From NCBI GenBank assembly GCA_963514095.1, contig OY741266.1, positions 29,522,831 to 29,586,830 on the forward strand: DNA of 64,000 nt, read 5' to 3'. The stretch is from Eutrigla gurnardus (Eukaryota; Chordata; Actinopteri; Perciformes; Triglidae). The position numbers and the translations under genes were made by a program. This document shows, in pieces, positions 59,844-64,000 of this stretch. The notes beneath the pieces are model-generated. The model was not told the origin of the DNA. It made no database searches and saw only the letters and a program-made list of their open reading frames with translations. Each line of letters begins with the position of its first letter. The first letter of the stretch is position 1.

Positions 59844-62466
59844 CTCTTAAAAAAAAAAGCCTCTCTGCAAACCTGATGTTGCACACGCCGCAGACCTGGC
59901 AACCTGGAGGAAATAATGTGAAACTGAGTATTTCCTTCTTGTTTTCTGTGAAGAAGGGAAAAGTGAAACAGAGTAAGGCTGCTAACAGACTGTTAAGCTT
60001 TACAGTATTTGTGCGTTTATTTATTTTTATCCATTCTTTCTGCTTTTTCCTGCTGAAATAAGGGAGCGGTCGTCGCGGGAATGCAGGTCGTCCCCGGCGA
60101 TCCAGTTTTTTTGCACCAAGACTTTGGAGTCGGCGTTTCCCCCCTTCGATCATACCGTCCACCAAGCAATACACCGACACCGCTTCACCACGCGTCCTCA
60201 CCGACACCAAACAAGTGATCCGAACATCTCGCTCCGATTCCAGCTTCATTAAATCTTGTGTGTGAAGAGAGAAGTGTGAAGTTTTCTCTGTGAAAAAGGG
60301 TTTTCTGAAGGTGGGATAACTCTGAACTCAGCCTTTATGACAAAAACTGTTAGTGTGCTGGGTCTCTGGGAAGGAAGTACGGTGGCCCGAAAGTGCAAAA
60401 AAAATTAAACCAAAAGAAAAGCAAAACACAGTAACGTTTTAGAAATAAACTAATTAGCCAGAGTAAATAAACACAATGATATTTCATAATAAAACAAAAA
60501 AAACATAAACATTTCACTTGGTAAATTCACAAATTCAAAGAAATATAGCAGAAAACAAATCGAAGGACATAACATTGTCAATGTTGTATAGGCCTACAGT
60601 TTCACAAAACATTAAAAAACACGAAACAAATAGACACAATAATATTATAAACAACACAAATCTCAACCCAAGAAATAAACACGAGCATTTTTTTGCTTGC
60701 TTTGCTTTGTTTGTTTTCAACTACAAAAAAAACAAAAACCTGTCGCACAATTATTTTTTGCTGAATGTAGCAATTGCTAATTTTATTTGACGAATTTCTG
60801 ATTTATTTCGTGGACTGTTGAAAAAAAATCCTATAACGGAATGTTGCCTTTCGCCGTTGAGGGCCACCATATGTGGAGGCGGGGCCAGTGACGCCAGTTG
60901 CCTCTTTGCATTTAAAGCGCTCTGTGTTTAATGTGACACTTTTCTTTTGCTAAAGTTTTTATGATGTAGGAAGGGTCGAGCTGTTAAATGCGACATAGGG
61001 CATCATCTTACAGTTTTACGATATATTTTTTTGTTTCGTGATTCTCACATCTCGTTTGAGCTTCGGTGGTGATGATTCTTTTATCTGGAGATTATGACTT
61101 GACTAAGATTACATAAATTGTTAAACAAAGTCGCCCGCCACTTTAGTCCAGACTGAAATATCACCAACATGCATTTGTCAGTGCGTTCATGTTCCACAGA
61201 GGATGATCCCTCTGACTCTGGTTGGCCTCGGCTGTGCTTTGTTTATAAGGCTAATTAGCGAATGTTAACCTGCTAACGCACGTAAACCAAGACGGTGAGC
61301 ATGCTCAACATTATACTTGCTAAACATTAGCATGTTAGCATTGACATTGTTAGCATGCTGATGTTAGCATTAAGCTAAAGCACCGCTGTGCCCAAGTACA
61401 GTCACGTGATCGGTGTTAGATAACAGTATAGTATCGATGAGGGCGTAAACGTCTTTATCAGGATTACAAGCTTCTGTACTTCCTGTTCTGTCCAAGTGCA
61501 TTTCGTGTCACTCTTAGAAGCACTTTATTGTCTCGGGATAATTAAGTCATCATCTCAAGATAATGAGCTAAACCACCGCTGGTCAACGCTTCCGAAGGTC
61601 GTTGTGGGAGATTTACCGTTTCCTCGTCTAACCTGCATCGTTCCATGTTCGACGTTTCAATCCAGATCTTCCGGAGGGGGGGGGGGGGGGGGTGTAGACC
61701 CTGTTTCATTCATAAGGATGGGCAATTAGAAATGCAATCAATAAGATTGTTGCTTTTGTTGTTGCTGGAGACGATACTGTAAGATAACCTTAAAGGACCA
61801 TTGGATTTGTGGGTTGAGGCTGCTGTGTTGCTCACTGTTTGAGCAAGCTGACCTATTTTAAGAGTTGATGGTCATCTGTGGAATAGTTCGGGGGGGTTTT
61901 ACAGTTTTTTTAATATATATATATAAATGGCATCGAGTTTGACCAGAAAAACTCTTCATTGTGTTCTGCGGAGGTTTTTCCTGGTTCCTGCTGACATCTT
62001 GTGTTTGCATCGCCGTCTAATTTCCATCGTGCTTCCTCTTCCATCACTATTTTCTGACCGCTGGACTTCACTGTTGCACTTTATCACTCAGTCGAAGGGG
62101 GATGAGGTGGGGGGTGGGGGGGGGGGGGGGGGGGTGGCAGACCGGGTCAGACCGGGTCTCACTACATGGATGCAAACACATGCAATAAGTGAAATGTGGG
62201 AACAAAAGAAGAGAGTTGTTTAAATGCACGTGGTGGTGGTTTAAACCATTTTTTAGGGTGATTTTCTTTCTGACAGGCAGCCTATTGGTTTCACTTAATT
62301 TCTATTAAAAATCAACTTGCAGAGACTTGAAGTAGAGTTTTGAAAACTGACAGGTCTGAAAGGCCAGAAAACATCATGTTAACATGATCTGTCTTTAATT
62401 TCTAGTCGATTTCCACAGAAATTAGTTGAAAACAGTGAAAGGAAGGAAATCAATCTGATGGAAGAT

Positions 62467-62467
62467 T

Positions 62468-62520
<53 letters not shown>
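62467..62520. repeat. (TA)n then (GA)n microsatellite
   Basis: TA tract continuing directly into a GA tract. Confidence 0.95.
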
Positions 62521-62521
<1 letters not shown>

Positions 62522-64000
62522 AGATGGAGTGTCTTCCGTCATTCACAGCTCCATTTCACAAGTAACGAAGCAGAATGACGTTACAGTAGTGTTTGCATCG
62601 TAAGGGCATGCATAGTTAATGTAGCCGGCTCAGTGTTGACCAATGAGAAACCGGCTGGATGTGTGATATTGGTTGGTTTTTAGTGAAAGCATTTCACCTT
62701 GTCCTCATTTAAAAAAAAAAAAAAACAGTTGGTCCTGGTTAACTTCTTATAATGGGAAATCATCAATATGTTCTAGTCTGTAGGGAAACGCCATCAAAAT
62801 CAACAAATGTCTTACATCCAAAGACCGAGCTGTGAAAATCGTTGTTGACATCGGTATCAGAGACAAAGGAGGTGGGACAACCGATTTATCAGAGACGTTA
62901 ATGTTAATGTTGTTAACGTTAATAATCCTGCAAAATCCCCAAATGATTCGAGCCTAGAAAGAATATCTGAAAATGTGCCCGTCTTTGGAAAAAAAGGTCA
63001 CTTCTCTTTTCCGTCGTGATCCCCAAAAACCAAACCCATTCTGATCCACGAGGCAAATTGTCAAGTCAGGAAGTGAGTGATTTATTTAATTTTCCACCAG
63101 AAAAACTGTGTGGAAGAATACAAGAAAAAACAGATTTCAAAAGGTTTAACTGTCACTGGTCCGAATGACTCCAATGAAAAGTCATCAAAACCGACATTTA
63201 ATCGATTGGGGTTTGAGAAGATTTTTCATATTTAGGCTCTTTGATCATATTGAGGTAAAAATATCTTCACAAGAGTCTTTATTTCGACATTTACTACGAG
63301 ATTTATTACGAGAGCTGGAGGTTTGTTTTTGGTTGCCGAGACAACAAGGCACTGCAATGGTTGGAAGTGTCGAGCTGTAACTCGGGAGGTTTGTCGCTTT
63401 GAATGTTCATTCGGACGACATCCTTCGAGGTCGGAGCTGCGACTTCTGAGCAGGTTTTTTCCCCCCCCGAGTACACGCCCCCGACGCTAGCTAGGACTGC
63501 CATTTTCGTACAGTTCAACGGTTGCTTTCTCGACGTGTTTAAGGGCTACATTAAGTAAATATGCACCACTAGCCGTTCCATTCAGCTCGAGGCGTAAGGT
63601 ACGCTCGGCCCGAGCGTGCCCCCATGACAACCGATGGGATTGGGGTTTTTTTTCACACTGCTTCACGCTGAGTTTTGGGACGTTTTGCCCATGTTTTTTT
63701 TTATTTATTTATTTGTTTTATATATTTAGCAAAGCATTACAGTCCCAACCACTTAGTGAATGTATGAAGTGGAATAGCTGCTAACTTTATTTTGCACGCC
63801 TGCAAAATGATTCACCTACCGTACAAGATTGTCACTGATACATGTCGATGTTTTTTGTGCTGCGGTGCCGCATTCAGTTAGAAATGTGCGGCGGGAAAGC
63901 TTTGAGTGTGCTTATTATGCTGACGACACTGTCCTCTAAAAACAAAAAACAACAAAAGATCCGCAGCATTAACGACGGTGTTTGGTACCAAGAGACTCTT

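Larger units (their letters stand above)
58771..64000. other. ttbk1 3' UTR and downstream gene-free sequence
   Basis: No coding exon recognised. AATAAA at 59838-59843 is the first good polyadenylation candidate for ttbk1. The rest is AT-rich with G runs (61675-61692 and 62107-62132) and a compound TA/GA tract. I looked for the long mammalian TTBK1 C-terminal sequence here and did not see it. Confidence 0.5.

Noticed and set aside
1..64000. CRISPR arrays, tRNA or rRNA genes, bacterial-type systems
   Set aside because: None seen. Tandem repeats are vertebrate micro- and minisatellites without CRISPR-like spacers, and no cloverleaf or rRNA-like sequence was noticed by eye; a tRNAscan run would be needed to exclude tRNAs fully.

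Overview
The window is nuclear DNA from a bony fish, probably a percomorph teleost. Genes are split by GT-AG introns. CA/GT, GATA and ATT microsatellites are frequent, and several fish-type dispersed repeats recur. The clearest proteins are vertebrate orthologues: Mal, Pgap4, a two-pore channel of the TPC3 type (lost from several mammalian lineages), and tau-tubulin kinase 1. All exon models were built by hand from splice signals, reading phase and family knowledge. No search or RNA evidence was available.

Layout: 0.7-2.7 kb holds a Tc1/mariner-type DNA transposon with 57-bp inverted ends and a TA target. Immediately downstream (2.77-3.28 kb) is a small pyrin-domain gene. mal lies on the minus strand at 6.3-9.0 kb. 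After a divergent spacer rich in repeats comes pgap4 (12.0-14.6 kb, plus), essentially one large coding exon plus a likely short 5' coding exon. A gene-free stretch follows, then tpcn3 (19.7-33.5 kb, plus; 19 coding exons, 769 codons). The interval 33.5-42.9 kb has no gene I can name, but includes a GC-rich segment near 38 kb that could be the ttbk1 promoter or first exon. ttbk1 (43.0-58.8 kb, plus; 14 coding exons, 739 codons) has the complete casein-kinase-1-like kinase domain but a short, different C-terminus. The last 5 kb looks like 3' UTR and intergenic sequence.

The genes do not form a pathway. Mal is a raft/myelin membrane protein, Pgap4 a Golgi GPI-glycan transferase, Tpcn3 a voltage-gated cation channel, Ttbk1 a neuronal Ser/Thr kinase, and the pyrin gene probably an innate-immune adaptor.

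Most interesting: (1) intron 15 of tpcn3 is a near-perfect U12-type AT-AC intron cutting the second pore filter; a repeat has inserted into it. (2) A dispersed fish repeat carries 70-bp tandem units, each with a strong match to the CTCF consensus. It gives 11 motifs in three arrays of differing orientation inside tpcn3. (3) ttbk1 lacks the long mammalian C-terminal half and ends in a 98-residue tail from one distant exon. (4) A 667-bp palindromic element at 56.3-57.0 kb has a matching 6-bp target duplication.
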